A stretch of DNA of 64,000 nt. Source: an uncultured Ruminococcus sp. GTDB taxonomy: Bacteria; Bacillota; Clostridia; Oscillospirales; Acutalibacteraceae. Under the pieces are notes generated by a model. It was not told the DNA's origin. It did no database searches and saw only the letters and a list, made by a program, of their open reading frames with translations. Position 1 is the first letter of the stretch. The number at the start of each line of letters is the position of its first letter. The position numbers and the translations under genes are program-made. The stretch is taken from assembly GCA_902793125.1 (NCBI GenBank), contig CADBCC010000003.1, positions 76,287 to 140,286 of the forward strand, written 5' to 3'. Positions 33,262-43,031 of this stretch are shown here, piece after piece.

Positions 33262-35235
33262 ATGCGAATTACAGATCTGCTTAAAAAGCAAGGCATTTCT
33301 CTTTCTGTATCGGCAAAAGATAAGAAAGATGCCATCAATCAACTCGTTGCTCTGCACGAGAAATGCGGTAACCTGAAGGATGCCGCGGCGTATAAAGAGG
33401 GGATTCTCAAAAGAGAAGAAATGGGCACTACCGCTATCGGTATGGGCGTTGCTATCCCTCACGCCAAAAGTGAAGCTGTAAAGGCTCCCGCTCTTACGGC
33501 AATTACCGTTCCCGAGGGTGTTAACTACGACGCTCCCGACGGCGAGGACTGTCAGTTAATCTTTATGATTGCGGCTACACTCGACGGCGACGTACATCTT
33601 GAGGTTCTCGCTCGTATGATGCAGATGCTGATGGACCCCGAGTTTACCTCTAAGCTGAAGGCGGCTAAGTCAGCGGACGAATTCTTAAAGATTATCGACG
33701 CTAAGGAAACCGAAAAATTCCCCGAGGAAGCTGCCGCTCCCGCGGCCGCGGTTAAGGACGGATACCGCGTACTCGCGGTTACAGCATGTCCCACAGGTAT
33801 CGCTCATACCTATATGGCTGCCGAAGCTTTAGACAAAGCGGGCAAGGATATGGGTATTACAATTAAAGTTGAAACAAACGGCTCGGGCGGAGCTAAGAAT
33901 GTTCTTACTGCCGAGGAAATCGCTAACTGCGACGGTATTATTATCGCGGCTGACAAGAGTGTTGACACAGCGCGTTTCGACGGAAAACCCGTTTATTCTA
34001 CAAAGGTTGCAGACGGTATTCACAAACCCGAGGAACTCATTAATAAAATTGTAAACGGAGAGGCTCCGATTTTCCACTCCGATAAGAAAGCTGAGGCTTC
34101 TTCCGCTTCCGATAACGAAAGCTTCGGAAGAAAGCTTTACAAACACCTTATGAACGGCGTATCACATATGCTTCCGTTCGTTGTAGCAGGCGGTATATTT
34201 ATCGCTATCGCGTTCTTAATTGACGCGGCTATGGGCGCTCCGCAGGACGGCAACTTCGGTTCGGCTACTCCTGTAGCGGCTTGGTTTAAATCTATCGGCG
34301 GTATGGCGTTTAACTTTATGCTTCCGATACTCGCGGGCTTTATCGCGATGTCTATAGCAGACCGTCCCGGACTTTTAGTCGGTTTTGTAGGCGGTTCGCT
34401 CGCCGCGGCAGGTTCAACATTCGCAAATCCCGCTGCTTTAACAGGCGACGCGGCTGCGGCTGCTCACGTTGAGTCAGCTGTTCCCTCCGGTTTCTTAGGC
34501 GCGTTATTAGCGGGCTTTATCGCTGGCTGGTTTATGAAGATAGTTATGAAGGGCTGCGAAAAACTGCCTCAGGCACTCGAGGGTATTAAACCCGTACTTA
34601 TCTTCCCGTTAGCGGGCTTAGGTATTGTCGGCGTAATGATGTGCGCTGTTAACCCGTTTATGGGTATTATTAACACAGCTATGACAAACGGCGTTACAGC
34701 TATGTCCAAGAACCCCGCTTTAATCGTTCCTCTGTGCGCTCTGCTCGCAGGTATGATGGCTATAGATATGGGCGGCCCGTTCAACAAGGCGGCTTATGTT
34801 ACAGCGGCAGGCTTACTTGCAAACAATCCTAACGATTCGGCTACACAGATGATTATGGCGGCTGTTATGATCGGCGGTATGGTACCTCCTATCGCGATTG
34901 CGCTTTCGACAACATTCTTCAGAAACAGATGGTCTGAAGAAGAAAGAAAGAGCGGTCCCGTTAACTATATTATGGGACTTTCGTTCATCACGGAAGGCGC
35001 TATCCCCTACGCTGCCGGACATCCTCTCCAGGTTATCCCGAGCTGTATTGTAGGTTCTGCTTGCGCAGGCGCGCTCTCCGCGTTCTTCAATTGTACTTTA
35101 AGAGCTCCCCACGGCGGTATCTTCGTACTCCCGACAATCGGCAACCCGCTTATGTATTTCTTAGCTCTTATCGCAGGTTCCGTTCTCGGAATGATTTTAC
35201 TTGCTATTTTAATGAAAAAACGCGTGACTGCATAA
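33262..35235 (+). CDS. fruA: Fructose PTS transporter, EIIABC
   Basis: A 657-residue membrane permease that imports fructose and phosphorylates it to fructose 1-phosphate. EIIA (~1-150) carries the phospho-His (H67 in MGVAIPHAKSEA). EIIB (~165-265) has the phospho-Cys in VTACPTGIAHTYMAAEAL. EIIC (~300-655) has about nine membrane segments (GVSHMLPFVVAGGIFIAIAF; FITEGAIPYA). It follows fruK and precedes the genes for HPr and enzyme I, so the whole phosphorelay is encoded here. Confidence 0.96.
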   Translation: MRITDLLKKQGISLSVSAKDKKDAINQLVALHEKCGNLKDAAAYKEGILKREEMGTTAIGMGVAIPHAKSEAVKAPALTAITVPEGVNYDAPDGEDCQLIFMIAATLDGDVHLEVLARMMQMLMDPEFTSKLKAAKSADEFLKIIDAKETEKFPEEAAAPAAAVKDGYRVLAVTACPTGIAHTYMAAEALDKAGKDMGITIKVETNGSGGAKNVLTAEEIANCDGIIIAADKSVDTARFDGKPVYSTKVADGIHKPEELINKIVNGEAPIFHSDKKAEASSASDNESFGRKLYKHLMNGVSHMLPFVVAGGIFIAIAFLIDAAMGAPQDGNFGSATPVAAWFKSIGGMAFNFMLPILAGFIAMSIADRPGLLVGFVGGSLAAAGSTFANPAALTGDAAAAAHVESAVPSGFLGALLAGFIAGWFMKIVMKGCEKLPQALEGIKPVLIFPLAGLGIVGVMMCAVNPFMGIINTAMTNGVTAMSKNPALIVPLCALLAGMMAIDMGGPFNKAAYVTAAGLLANNPNDSATQMIMAAVMIGGMVPPIAIALSTTFFRNRWSEEERKSGPVNYIMGLSFITEGAIPYAAGHPLQVIPSCIVGSACAGALSAFFNCTLRAPHGGIFVLPTIGNPLMYFLALIAGSVLGMILLAILMKKRVTA

Positions 35236-35299
35236 ACAGTCGGTTTTAAAATCCGCCGTATAATACGGACGAAAAAAACAATAACGGAGGAAACAAATT

Positions 35300-35563
35300 A
35301 TGGTATCTAAAAAACTTACAATCGTAAACGCTCAGGGTTTCCATATGCGCCCCGCGTCAACCTTCGCGACAGCTATGGCAAAATATTCATCCGACGTTGT
35401 AATCAAACACAACGGAGCTGACGTTAACGCAAAAAGTCTTATGAACATTATCGCGGCCTGCATTAAATGCGGTCACGAGGTTGAAATCGTAGCCGAAGGC
35501 GCTGACGAACAGGCTGCTTTAGACGAAGCGGTTAAGATGATAGAAGACGGATTTGGCGAGTAA
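35300..35563 (+). CDS. ptsH: HPr phosphocarrier protein
   Basis: An 87-residue HPr that passes phosphate from enzyme I to EIIA domains. The catalytic H15 is in GFHMRPAS, where most homologues have G-LHARPA; the Met and Phe are mild substitutions. Regulatory S46 (NAKSLMNIIA) is kept, so HPr kinase/CcpA control is possible. ACGGAGG precedes the ATG. Confidence 0.95.
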   Translation: MVSKKLTIVNAQGFHMRPASTFATAMAKYSSDVVIKHNGADVNAKSLMNIIAACIKCGHEVEIVAEGADEQAALDEAVKMIEDGFGE

Positions 35564-35573
35564 TTGAAATTAA

Positions 35574-35599
35574 GAGGTTGCCGCTTTTGCGGCAACCTC
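35574..35599 (+). terminator. Hairpin between ptsH and ptsI
   Basis: GAGGTTGCCGC-TTTT-GCGGCAACCTC is a strong stem with no U-run after it. It may act as a partial terminator or RNA-stability element that sets a higher HPr:EI ratio. Confidence 0.6.
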
Positions 35600-35600
35600 C

Positions 35601-35654
35601 GTGGTAAGTGATAAGTGGTAAGTAGCAAGTTGCTTATCACTTACCGCTTACCAC
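35601..35654. repeat. AAGTGRT-heptad inverted repeat
   Basis: The left arm GTGGTAAGTGATAAGTGG and right arm ending CACTTACCGCTTACCAC are built from repeated 7-bp words (GTGATAA, GTGGTAA) and face each other around TAGCAAGTTGCT. The resulting cruciform or hairpin is low-complexity in design and unlike the ordinary terminators nearby. It could be a small mobile or repetitive extragenic element. Confidence 0.6.
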
Positions 35655-35684
35655 TTGCTATTTATTTACAAAGGATGTGATTAT

Positions 35685-37385
35685 ATGCTAAAAGGTATAG
35701 CCGCTTCCGAAGGTATCGGAATCGGCAAAGTTATGATAATAGAGGATAATACCCTCGAGTACACTCCTAAAACAGTATCGGATACCGACGCGGAACTTCA
35801 GCGGTTCAGAAACGCGGTAGACGCGTTCTGCGACGAAACAATGGAGCAGGCGGAATCCGTTAAAAAAACCGCGGGCGAAAAAGAAGCCGAAATCCTTATG
35901 GGCCATATTTATATGATGAAAGACCCCGGAATGGTCGGCTCAATGGAAGCCCAGATTACAGGCGGACAATGCGCCGAAGCAGCTTTGGAACAAGTTTGCG
36001 ATATGTTTATTGAAGCCTTTTCGTCAACCGGCGACGAAGTTACCGCACAGCGCGCCGCGGATGTAAAGGACATCAAAACCGCGATTTTAAGCATACTTTT
36101 AGGAGTTAAGACCGTAAAAATCAGCGAAGCTCCCGCAGGAACGGTAATAGTAGCAAAAGAAGTTACTCCTTCGATGACAGCGGGAATTAATAAAGATAAA
36201 ATCGTAGGCATTATTACCGAGACGGGAAGCCAGACTTCCCACTCCGCGATTTTAGCGAGAGCACTCGAGATTCCCGCGGTATTAAGCGTTGAAAATTGCA
36301 CAACAACTCTTTCCTCGGGCGAACAGGTTATCGCCGACGGAAGCGACGGAATTGTAATTACCGCTCCAAGCGAGGAACAAATCAACGAATATACAACAAA
36401 ACGCGACGCGTTCCTGCGCGAAAAAAGAGAACTCGAAAACTACCGCGGCAAAAAAACCCTTTCCGCGAGCGGCGAGGAATACGAGCTTTTCTGCAACATC
36501 GGAACTCCGAAGGACGCGACCAAAGCGATGGAAGCCGACGGCGAGGGCGTAGGACTTTTCAGAACAGAATTCTTATTTATGGACAGAAACGCCCTTCCGA
36601 CCGAGGACGAACAGTTCGAGGCGTATAAGCAGGCGGCGCTGATTCTTAAAGGAAAAGGACTTATTATTAGAACTCTTGACATAGGCGGAGATAAGGAAAT
36701 CCCCTACCTCGGACTTGAAAAAGAAGAAAATCCGTTTATGGGATTCAGGGCAATCCGCTATTGCCTTAAAAACCGCGACCTGTTTAAATCCCAGCTTAAA
36801 GCCATCCTCAGAGCGAGCGCGTTCGGCGACATAAGAATTATGTTCCCGCTCATTACTGCGGTTGAGGAGCTTAGAGAAGGCAAAGCTTTAGTCGAGGAGG
36901 CTAAGTCCGATTTAAGAGCGTCGGGAATTGAATTCGACGAAAATATCAAAATCGGCGTTATGACTGAAACCGCGGCGTCGGGCGTTATCGCTCATCTGTT
37001 AGCGAAGGAATCCGACTTCTTCAGCATAGGCACAAACGACTTAACAGGCTATACTATGGCGGCTGACCGTGGAAACGGCGACGTCGCTTATCTGTACTCA
37101 CCGTTCCAGCCCAGCGTGCTTATGATGATAAAACGCATAATAAACTGCGCTAACGAGGCGGGTATTCCCGTAGGAATGTGCGGCGAAGCGGCTGCGAATC
37201 CGATGATGATTCCGCTTCTCATTTCGTTCGGTTTAACCGAGTTCAGCGTATCGGCTCCGTCGGTACTGAAAGTCCGCAAGAATATTGCCAAGTGGACAAA
37301 AGCCGAAGCCGATAAAGTAGCCGGGGATGTTATGAATATGGCTACGGAAAAAGAAATCGTAGATTATCTTAAAAACATAATTTAA
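35685..37385 (+). CDS. ptsI: PTS enzyme I (PEP-protein phosphotransferase)
   Basis: A 566-residue cytosolic enzyme. It starts MLKGIAASEGIGIGKV (ATG 35685 after AAAGGATGTG). The phospho-His domain has ETGSQTSHSAILARALEIPAV. The PEP-binding barrel includes GVGLFRTEFLFM, the MTETAASG region and IGTNDLTGYTMAADRGN, with the acid/base Cys in PVGMCGEAA. It takes phosphate from PEP to HPr. It is the last gene of the fructose PTS operon and is followed by a strong terminator. Confidence 0.96.
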   Translation: MLKGIAASEGIGIGKVMIIEDNTLEYTPKTVSDTDAELQRFRNAVDAFCDETMEQAESVKKTAGEKEAEILMGHIYMMKDPGMVGSMEAQITGGQCAEAALEQVCDMFIEAFSSTGDEVTAQRAADVKDIKTAILSILLGVKTVKISEAPAGTVIVAKEVTPSMTAGINKDKIVGIITETGSQTSHSAILARALEIPAVLSVENCTTTLSSGEQVIADGSDGIVITAPSEEQINEYTTKRDAFLREKRELENYRGKKTLSASGEEYELFCNIGTPKDATKAMEADGEGVGLFRTEFLFMDRNALPTEDEQFEAYKQAALILKGKGLIIRTLDIGGDKEIPYLGLEKEENPFMGFRAIRYCLKNRDLFKSQLKAILRASAFGDIRIMFPLITAVEELREGKALVEEAKSDLRASGIEFDENIKIGVMTETAASGVIAHLLAKESDFFSIGTNDLTGYTMAADRGNGDVAYLYSPFQPSVLMMIKRIINCANEAGIPVGMCGEAAANPMMIPLLISFGLTEFSVSAPSVLKVRKNIAKWTKAEADKVAGDVMNMATEKEIVDYLKNII

Positions 37386-37399
37386 GCTGTTAAAATTTT

Positions 37400-37432
37400 G
37401 AGGGCGAACCGTTTGGTTCGCCCTCGTTTTTT
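37400..37432 (+). terminator. Rho-independent terminator of the PTS operon
   Basis: GAGGGCGAACC-GTTT-GGTTCGCCCTC followed by GTTTTTTT. Confidence 0.92.
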
Positions 37433-37435
37433 TGA

Positions 37436-38926
37436 TTATTTAACTTTAACTTTTACCGTCTTGGTAATTGTTTTAGCGTTGTAAAAAGAATTGCCCGCGG
37501 CTTTTACGGTAACTTTAATCTTATAAATACCCTTCTTAGCCTTTTTCCACTTCTTGATTGTAATAACGCCCTTTGAGTTAATCTTTACAAGCTTACGGAT
37601 TTTCTTTGTGATTCCGCTCTTTACCAACTTGTAAGTAACCTTACCCTGATTATCCTTAACGGTAATAGCTTTAACGGTCTGCGCTTTTTTCTTAAGCTTT
37701 TTAGCCTTAACCGTTTTAGTTTTAACCGTTACCTTAATCGGGTTATCTTTTTTAGTTGTTGCTTTTGGAGTTGAAGGAACGGGAATAGTTGGATGAGTCG
37801 GGTCGGTTACTACAGGAGGTGTAACATGCTCTGTAACTTCAGGAGTGGTTTCTATTGGTTCGGTAAATTTTGTTTCAGGGGGCTGTTGAATATCATTTAC
37901 TTCAACCTCAAAAACATCAGGTGTTTCAACTTCTTCATATTTTACAACTATTTTTGTTGTTCCATTTTTTTCACCCATAATATATGGTTCACTATTAATT
38001 ACCCCTGGTTTGCTGCTTCTTCGTCCATAGCCTCTTGCTATTCCTGCATCTAATTCCGCATAGCTTTCAACATAAACATCAGAATTAAAATAATACTTTT
38101 CTCCTATATTAAGATTAATCTTTTTGGTCACATTTGATAAAAAAGAATAACTGTAGAATGATATACCGTTTTCTTCTGCGTATTTTTGTACCGTAGAGTT
38201 TTCGCTTGAAAAAATAGCGATTCCTAATTTTTTTCTTTCTCCACCATATAAGAATTGGTAGCCTATAGCTTTTTCCCCAATACTTTTTACACTTTCAGGA
38301 ATATTAAAATCAACTACAACATTTATAAAAGCTTCTTTTCCTATATATTCAACAGTATTTGGTATATTAATTCTATCAAAACCTACCGTATATACATCTT
38401 CACCTAATCCATCAAATGCAGAATCAGCAATTAGTTTTGTGCCATATTTTATATCATAGGATTTCGGAATACTACTATTTGTACCTACTAAACATTTGCC
38501 GATATATAGAACTCCGTCTTCCCAATTGGATTTATTATCATAATAAGCCGTATCCAAAAATGCAAGTTTACCTATGCTCCTAACACTGTCGGAGATTATT
38601 ATGCTCGTAAGGCTTGTACAGCAATAAAATGCATAACCACCTATACTTGTAACACTGTCGGGGATATTTACACTTGTAAGGCTTTCGCAGAATTCAAACG
38701 CCTCTTCGCCAATACTCGTAACTTTTTTTCCATCGAGTTCAGACGGAATTTTTAATTCGGCAGCTGAGCCATAATAACCTTTTATCGAGATTGTTCCATC
38801 CTCAAGAGCAGTATAACTATAGTCCCCGCTTGTTTCCGCGTTCGCTGTAAGCGGTACGATTGTAAATACACTTATAAGCATCAGCGCCGCTAATACAATA
38901 CTTACTGATTTTTTTAATATTCTCAT
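37436..38926 (-). CDS. Secreted BspA-type leucine-rich repeat protein with Lys-rich C-terminal module
   Basis: A 496-residue exported protein; ATG 38926 follows AGGAGG. After the signal peptide (~1-30) come LRR_5/BspA-type repeats (FEFCESLTSVNIPDSVTSIGGYAFYCCTSLTSI, ~35-215), found in surface adhesins of gut bacteria. A short Ig-like stretch (~255-330) and a Pro/Thr linker follow. The last ~85 residues are very Lys-rich (VKTKTVKAKKLKKKAQTVKA) and almost the same as the end of the protein at 46245-48107. That shared module probably provides surface retention by charge or by folding as an Ig-like domain (inference). Confidence 0.88.
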   Translation of the reverse strand: MRILKKSVSIVLAALMLISVFTIVPLTANAETSGDYSYTALEDGTISIKGYYGSAAELKIPSELDGKKVTSIGEEAFEFCESLTSVNIPDSVTSIGGYAFYCCTSLTSIIISDSVRSIGKLAFLDTAYYDNKSNWEDGVLYIGKCLVGTNSSIPKSYDIKYGTKLIADSAFDGLGEDVYTVGFDRINIPNTVEYIGKEAFINVVVDFNIPESVKSIGEKAIGYQFLYGGERKKLGIAIFSSENSTVQKYAEENGISFYSYSFLSNVTKKINLNIGEKYYFNSDVYVESYAELDAGIARGYGRRSSKPGVINSEPYIMGEKNGTTKIVVKYEEVETPDVFEVEVNDIQQPPETKFTEPIETTPEVTEHVTPPVVTDPTHPTIPVPSTPKATTKKDNPIKVTVKTKTVKAKKLKKKAQTVKAITVKDNQGKVTYKLVKSGITKKIRKLVKINSKGVITIKKWKKAKKGIYKIKVTVKAAGNSFYNAKTITKTVKVKVK

Positions 38927-39059
38927 AGATTTCCCTCCTAAGAATTTTATATAGTAATATTTTACCACATTAAGGAGAAAAATACTTCACAAATTTTCGT
39001 TGCAATAATTGTGCATTTTCACGATAAAAAGCTGCCGCTTTCGCGACAGCCTGTCTATG

Positions 39060-40577
39060 TTAAATTATATCCATCTCGAACCAGAATACCGAGCCCGAAC
39101 CCTGCTTGCTTTTAACGCCGTATTTAGCGCCGTGGAGGTCGAGAATATTCTTAACAATCGAAAGTCCGAGACCTGTGCCGATAACTCCGCGCTTGTGCTC
39201 CTTATCGACCTTATAATATCTATCCCAGATATACTCTAATTTATCCTCGGGTATACCCTCGCCGTGGTCCTCAACCTCAATCCTCACGCGTTTATCGTTC
39301 GCCTTCTGGGTAACGATTACGGTTTTATCCTCGCCGCAGTGGTTTATCGCGTTGTTGATAAAGTTGTAAATAACCTGACCGAGTTTGATTCTGTCCGCGT
39401 TTACGTAGACGTTCTTATCGAACTTAAAGCTGAGGTTATAGCCCTCCTGCTCAACAAGCTTCGTATAACGGCGGAAGATTTCGTTTATCTCGTCTGTGAT
39501 GCAGACCTGCTCGGTTTCGAGCTCAATCGCTCCCGACTGCAGCTTAGACAAATCGAGCATATCGTTAACGAGACTCGAAAGGCGGTTTGCCTCGTCGATA
39601 ATAACCTGAACGTTCTCGGGAGTGTTCTCTCCCGGAAGGTCGCGTATAACCTCGCCGTAGCCCGTTATCATAGTAAGCGGAGTTCTTAAATCGTGGGAGA
39701 CATTCGCGATAAGCTCCTGCCTTAAATTATCGGTTTTCTGCAGCTCATCTCTCGTGAGATTCAAAGTATCGCTGAGCTCGTTAGCCTCGAGATAACCGCG
39801 GCTGTTAAACTCAACATTATAATTTCTCCGAGCAAGCTGTTTTATCGTTGTATTGATTTCAACGAGCGGACGAGAAATTCTTTTCGATACCAAAAACGCT
39901 AAAACTATAGCGAAAAGGATAAATATCACGCTTACAAAAATAAGCTGAATACGGATTGTATTTATTACCGTATCAACAGGCGTAATCATCGCCGTAACAA
40001 GCACAAAGCGCTCATCGTCGCCGCTTAGCTTTAAAACTTCGGCGTAAATAAGATTTTCAATCCGTCGGTTGTTTCTTCTTATTCTGAAATCGCCGCCGTT
40101 CATTATCTCATCAAAAGAAGCTTCAATATTATCTAATCCCCTAACGCTGACGTTGTCTTCCTCAACGTACGAAGAATTAATATATTTTCCGCTGTGGTCT
40201 TTCGCGAGTCTGTAGAAAGAATATACCCTGTGCATATTTATATCACGAAGTCCCGACGGATTATTAAACTCGCTTACGTATTCTTTTGTCATAATCTCGT
40301 CGCTGGAATCGTAGACAAAAACGCTCATTTCGTTTTCTCTTGAGATACTGTTAACGACGTCGCTTACATTTTTACCGCTTTTTATCGCGTCGGTTATTTC
40401 ACCCGCGCAAGTCTGCACCTGAGCCTGTCTTATAAGCGTATAGCAGGTATCGAGAAACGCTATCTGAAACACCCACAAAAACACAAGCATAGCCGCCGAA
40501 AAAGCTATAAAATAGATACTAAGCTTATACCTCAGCGGTAAGCTTCTCCAGCGGGACAATTTATCAGTTTGTTTCAA
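39060..40577 (-). CDS. Sensor histidine kinase (HAMP, HisKA, HATPase_c)
   Basis: A 505-residue membrane kinase. One N-terminal membrane segment (~18-38), an extracytoplasmic sensor region (~40-205) and a second membrane segment (~207-229) lead into HAMP. HisKA (LIANVSHDLRTPLTMITGYGEVI) follows. The ATPase has N box (IYNFINNAINHCG), G1 (VEDHGEGIP) and G2 (GTGLGLSIVKNIL). The gene overlaps its response regulator by 14 bp. The layout resembles PhoR/ResE-type kinases. The signal is unknown. Confidence 0.93.
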   Translation of the reverse strand: MKQTDKLSRWRSLPLRYKLSIYFIAFSAAMLVFLWVFQIAFLDTCYTLIRQAQVQTCAGEITDAIKSGKNVSDVVNSISRENEMSVFVYDSSDEIMTKEYVSEFNNPSGLRDINMHRVYSFYRLAKDHSGKYINSSYVEEDNVSVRGLDNIEASFDEIMNGGDFRIRRNNRRIENLIYAEVLKLSGDDERFVLVTAMITPVDTVINTIRIQLIFVSVIFILFAIVLAFLVSKRISRPLVEINTTIKQLARRNYNVEFNSRGYLEANELSDTLNLTRDELQKTDNLRQELIANVSHDLRTPLTMITGYGEVIRDLPGENTPENVQVIIDEANRLSSLVNDMLDLSKLQSGAIELETEQVCITDEINEIFRRYTKLVEQEGYNLSFKFDKNVYVNADRIKLGQVIYNFINNAINHCGEDKTVIVTQKANDKRVRIEVEDHGEGIPEDKLEYIWDRYYKVDKEHKRGVIGTGLGLSIVKNILDLHGAKYGVKSKQGSGSVFWFEMDII

Positions 40578-41241
40578 AACGATAACCTACCCCTCGAAGC
40601 GTAACAATGCATTTGCTGTATTCGCCGAGCGATTTTCTCAACAGCTTTATATGTGTATCAAGAGTTCTTTCGTCGCCGAAAAAGTCATATCCCCAGACTT
40701 CGGAAATAAGTTTTTCTCTTGTAAGGGCGATTCCCTTGTTTTTAACCATATAGAAAAACAGTTCATACTCTTTCGGTGTCATCTCGGCGCGTACGCCGTC
40801 TATAGTAACAATTCTCGCGGAAAAGTCCACGGTTAAACCCTTGTAGGTAAAAACATCTTTTTCGCCTTCATCAGCCTTACCCTCGGAACGCTTTATAACC
40901 GCGTTAACACGCATCATAAGCTCTTTGGGAGAAAACGGCTTAACAACGTAGTCGTCCGAGCCCAGCTCGAAGCCGTGGATTTTATCATATTCCTCGCCGC
41001 GCGCCGAAAGCATAATAACAGGTGTATTTGAAAATTTTCTTATTTCTCTGCACGCTGAAAAACCATCGAGCTCCGGCATCATAACGTCCATAATAATCAG
41101 GTCATAATTATTTTTTCGGCACACTTCGATAGCCTGCATACCGTCTCCGGCTTCTTCAACGGTATGTCCCTCAAATTCAGCGTACTTTCTTATAAGTTCG
41201 CGGATTCTCGCTTCGTCATCTACTACTAAAAGCTTGCTCAT
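40564..41241 (-). CDS. OmpR/PhoB-type response regulator
   Basis: A 225-residue regulator. The receiver has D8/D9, phosphoacceptor D52 (IIMDVMMPELDG) and K101 (YVVKPFSPKEL). The C-terminal winged helix (~130-225) has TPKEYELFFYMVKNKG and RTLDTHIKLLRKSLG, ending in LRGVGYRFE. The upstream gene of a two-gene unit with the kinase, it is divergent from the fumarase genes across ~220 bp, so regulation of fumarase is possible but not shown. Confidence 0.95.
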   Translation of the reverse strand: MSKLLVVDDEARIRELIRKYAEFEGHTVEEAGDGMQAIEVCRKNNYDLIIMDVMMPELDGFSACREIRKFSNTPVIMLSARGEEYDKIHGFELGSDDYVVKPFSPKELMMRVNAVIKRSEGKADEGEKDVFTYKGLTVDFSARIVTIDGVRAEMTPKEYELFFYMVKNKGIALTREKLISEVWGYDFFGDERTLDTHIKLLRKSLGEYSKCIVTLRGVGYRFETN

Positions 41242-41407
41242 ATTTTTTCCTCCTCGCTTATCAGTCCTCGTTAAGTTTTTCTATCCTTAAAAAGCCTGAT
41301 ACTTATAGCTGTATTTAATATAAGTTATTATTGTGAAAACTATATGTTAAAAAATAAAACAATATATGATTACTATACCACATTTTTAATGATTTTTAAA
41401 GAAGCAA

Positions 41408-41436
41408 TTGATTTAAAACTAAAAATGTTTTATAAT
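41408..41436 (+). promoter_or_regulatory. Sigma-70 type promoter of fumarase
   Basis: TTGATT, a 17-bp spacer and TATAAT, ending 28 bp before the start codon. Confidence 0.7.
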
Positions 41437-41464
41437 AATTCTGATATTTTTTAAGGAGAAGAGT

Positions 41465-42313
41465 ATGGAAACAAGAATAATAAAAGCTCAGGAAATTACC
41501 GATACGGTAAAAAAGCTTTTTACGGACTGCAATTACTTTATCGGCGACGATATTTTATCAGCGCTAAAAAACGCTTATAACACCGAAGAAAACGAAACCG
41601 CGAAAAGCGTGCTTTCACAGATTATAGAAAACGATAATTTAGCCGCAGAAGAAGAAATACCGATGTGTCAGGATACGGGAATGGCGGTGCTTTTTGTTGA
41701 ATACGGCGATAAAGTCGCAATCAACGGAGATTTTGAGCAAGCGGTTCAGGAAGGCGTAAGAAAGGCTTATATCGACGGCTATCTCAGAAAAAGCGTTGTA
41801 GACGACCCTGTTTTTGAGCGAATCAACACAAAAGATAACACCCCCGCGATTATCCACACAAAAATAGTTCCGGGCGATAAAATAAAATTTACCGCGGGAG
41901 GCAAAGGCTTCGGCAGCGAGAATATGTCCGCTGTAAAAATGCTCACGCCCTCTTACGGAGTCGAGGGAGTTAAAAGCTTTATTCTTGATACCGTAAAAAC
42001 CGCGGGTCCCAATCCTTGTCCCCCGATTGTTGTCGGCGTCGGAATAGGCGGTACTTTCGAGCGCGCTGCTCAGCTCGCCAAGAAAGCGACCTTCAGAAGA
42101 ATTGATACCGAAAATCCCGACAGCCGTTACGCCGATTTGGAGCGCGAGCTCTTAGACGAGATTAATAAAATGGGCTTTGGCCCCGCGGGGCTCGGCGGAA
42201 AGACCTGCGCTCTCGGGGTGAATATCGAAACCTCGCCGACTCACATCGCGGGTATGCCTGTAGCCGTAAACATCTGCTGTCACGCGGCAAGACACAAAAG
42301 CGCCGAAATATAA
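41465..42313 (+). CDS. Class I fumarate hydratase, alpha subunit
   Basis: A 282-residue subunit of the oxygen-sensitive [4Fe-4S] fumarase, interconverting fumarate and malate. Probable cluster Cys ligands lie in [29 protein letters not shown] and NICCHAARH. The same fold serves L(+)-tartrate dehydratase, so substrate is assigned by likelihood. It is followed 10 bp later by the beta subunit gene. AAGGAG precedes the ATG. Confidence 0.92.
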   Translation: METRIIKAQEITDTVKKLFTDCNYFIGDDILSALKNAYNTEENETAKSVLSQIIENDNLAAEEEIPMCQDTGMAVLFVEYGDKVAINGDFEQAVQEGVRKAYIDGYLRKSVVDDPVFERINTKDNTPAIIHTKIVPGDKIKFTAGGKGFGSENMSAVKMLTPSYGVEGVKSFILDTVKTAGPNPCPPIVVGVGIGGTFERAAQLAKKATFRRIDTENPDSRYADLERELLDEINKMGFGPAGLGGKTCALGVNIETSPTHIAGMPVAVNICCHAARHKSAEI

Positions 42314-42323
42314 GGAGAAAGGT

Positions 42324-42848
42324 ATGAAAAAAATAACGCTTCCTCTTAAAGACGAGGATATTAAAAATCTTAAAGCGGGCGAAAGCGTGCTTTTAAGCGG
42401 AGCTCTTATTACAGGACGCGACGCGGCCCACAAACGGCTTTTTGAGCTCGCCGAAAAGGGTGAAAGCCTGCCCGTAGATATAGCGGGAGAAACAATTTAT
42501 TATGTCGGCCCCGCTCCCGCAAAACCCGGTTACGCCGTAGGTCCCGCAGGCCCGACCTCAAGCTACAGAATGGACAAATACACCCCGAAACTTTTGGATA
42601 TGGGGCTTAAAGGAATGATAGGCAAAGGCATCCGTAACAGCGAGGTCAAAGAGGCGATAGTCCGCAACCGCGCGGTTTATTTCGCGGCAATCGGCGGAGC
42701 TGCCGCGCTTATAGCGAAAAGCATTAAAAAAACCGAGCCCATATGTTACGAGGATTTGGGCACAGAATCTATACGACGATATTATGTTGAAGATTTTCCC
42801 TGTGTAGTCGCGGTTGACTGCAACGGAAATGACGTTTACGATAAATAA
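42324..42848 (+). CDS. Class I fumarate hydratase, beta subunit
   Basis: A 174-residue subunit matching the C-terminal half of class I fumarases (LSGALITGRDAAHKRLFELAEKG; YYVGPAPAKPGYAVGPAGPTSSYRMD; AIGGAAALIAKSI). It completes the active site with the alpha subunit. AAGGAG lies upstream of the ATG. Confidence 0.93.
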   Translation: MKKITLPLKDEDIKNLKAGESVLLSGALITGRDAAHKRLFELAEKGESLPVDIAGETIYYVGPAPAKPGYAVGPAGPTSSYRMDKYTPKLLDMGLKGMIGKGIRNSEVKEAIVRNRAVYFAAIGGAAALIAKSIKKTEPICYEDLGTESIRRYYVEDFPCVVAVDCNGNDVYDK

Positions 42849-42856
42849 GACATTTT

Positions 42857-42886
42857 AAAAAGGCGGTTCGATTGAACCGCCTTTTT
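42857..42886 (+). terminator. Rho-independent terminator of fumarase genes
   Basis: AAAAAGGCGGTTC-GATT-GAACCGCCTTTTT. It is symmetric and likely also ends the convergent small-peptide transcript. Confidence 0.9.
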
Positions 42887-42902
42887 CAGTTTGGATTAAG
42901 AA

Positions 42903-43025
42903 TCAGTCATCGGGTACTTCGTTTTCATCTTTGCCGATTTCGCCGTCACTGCCGCCGCTACAGACAATAACGTCATCCGTACTGTATTTTACTTCTTCAA
43001 ATTCAGGGGAAATATACTTTTTCAT
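42903..43025 (-). CDS. 40-residue peptide, MKKYI-P--E type, paired with the cohesin-like protein gene
   Basis: Begins MKKYISPEFEEVKYSTDDV, followed by IVCSGGSDGEIGK and an acidic end (NEVPDD). One Cys is present in CSGGSDG. ATG 43025 lies six bases after the stop codon of the secreted protein upstream, suggesting translational coupling; only a weak AAGAG precedes it. It is acidic and lacks a signal peptide. It shares MKKYI-P--E---Y and the acidic residue before V with the peptide at 19105-19245. A leader-like N-terminus with a Cys/Ser/Gly-rich core would suit a modified peptide, but no modification enzyme is near. Confidence 0.65.
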   Translation of the reverse strand: MKKYISPEFEEVKYSTDDVIVCSGGSDGEIGKDENEVPDD

Positions 43026-43031
43026 TTTCTC

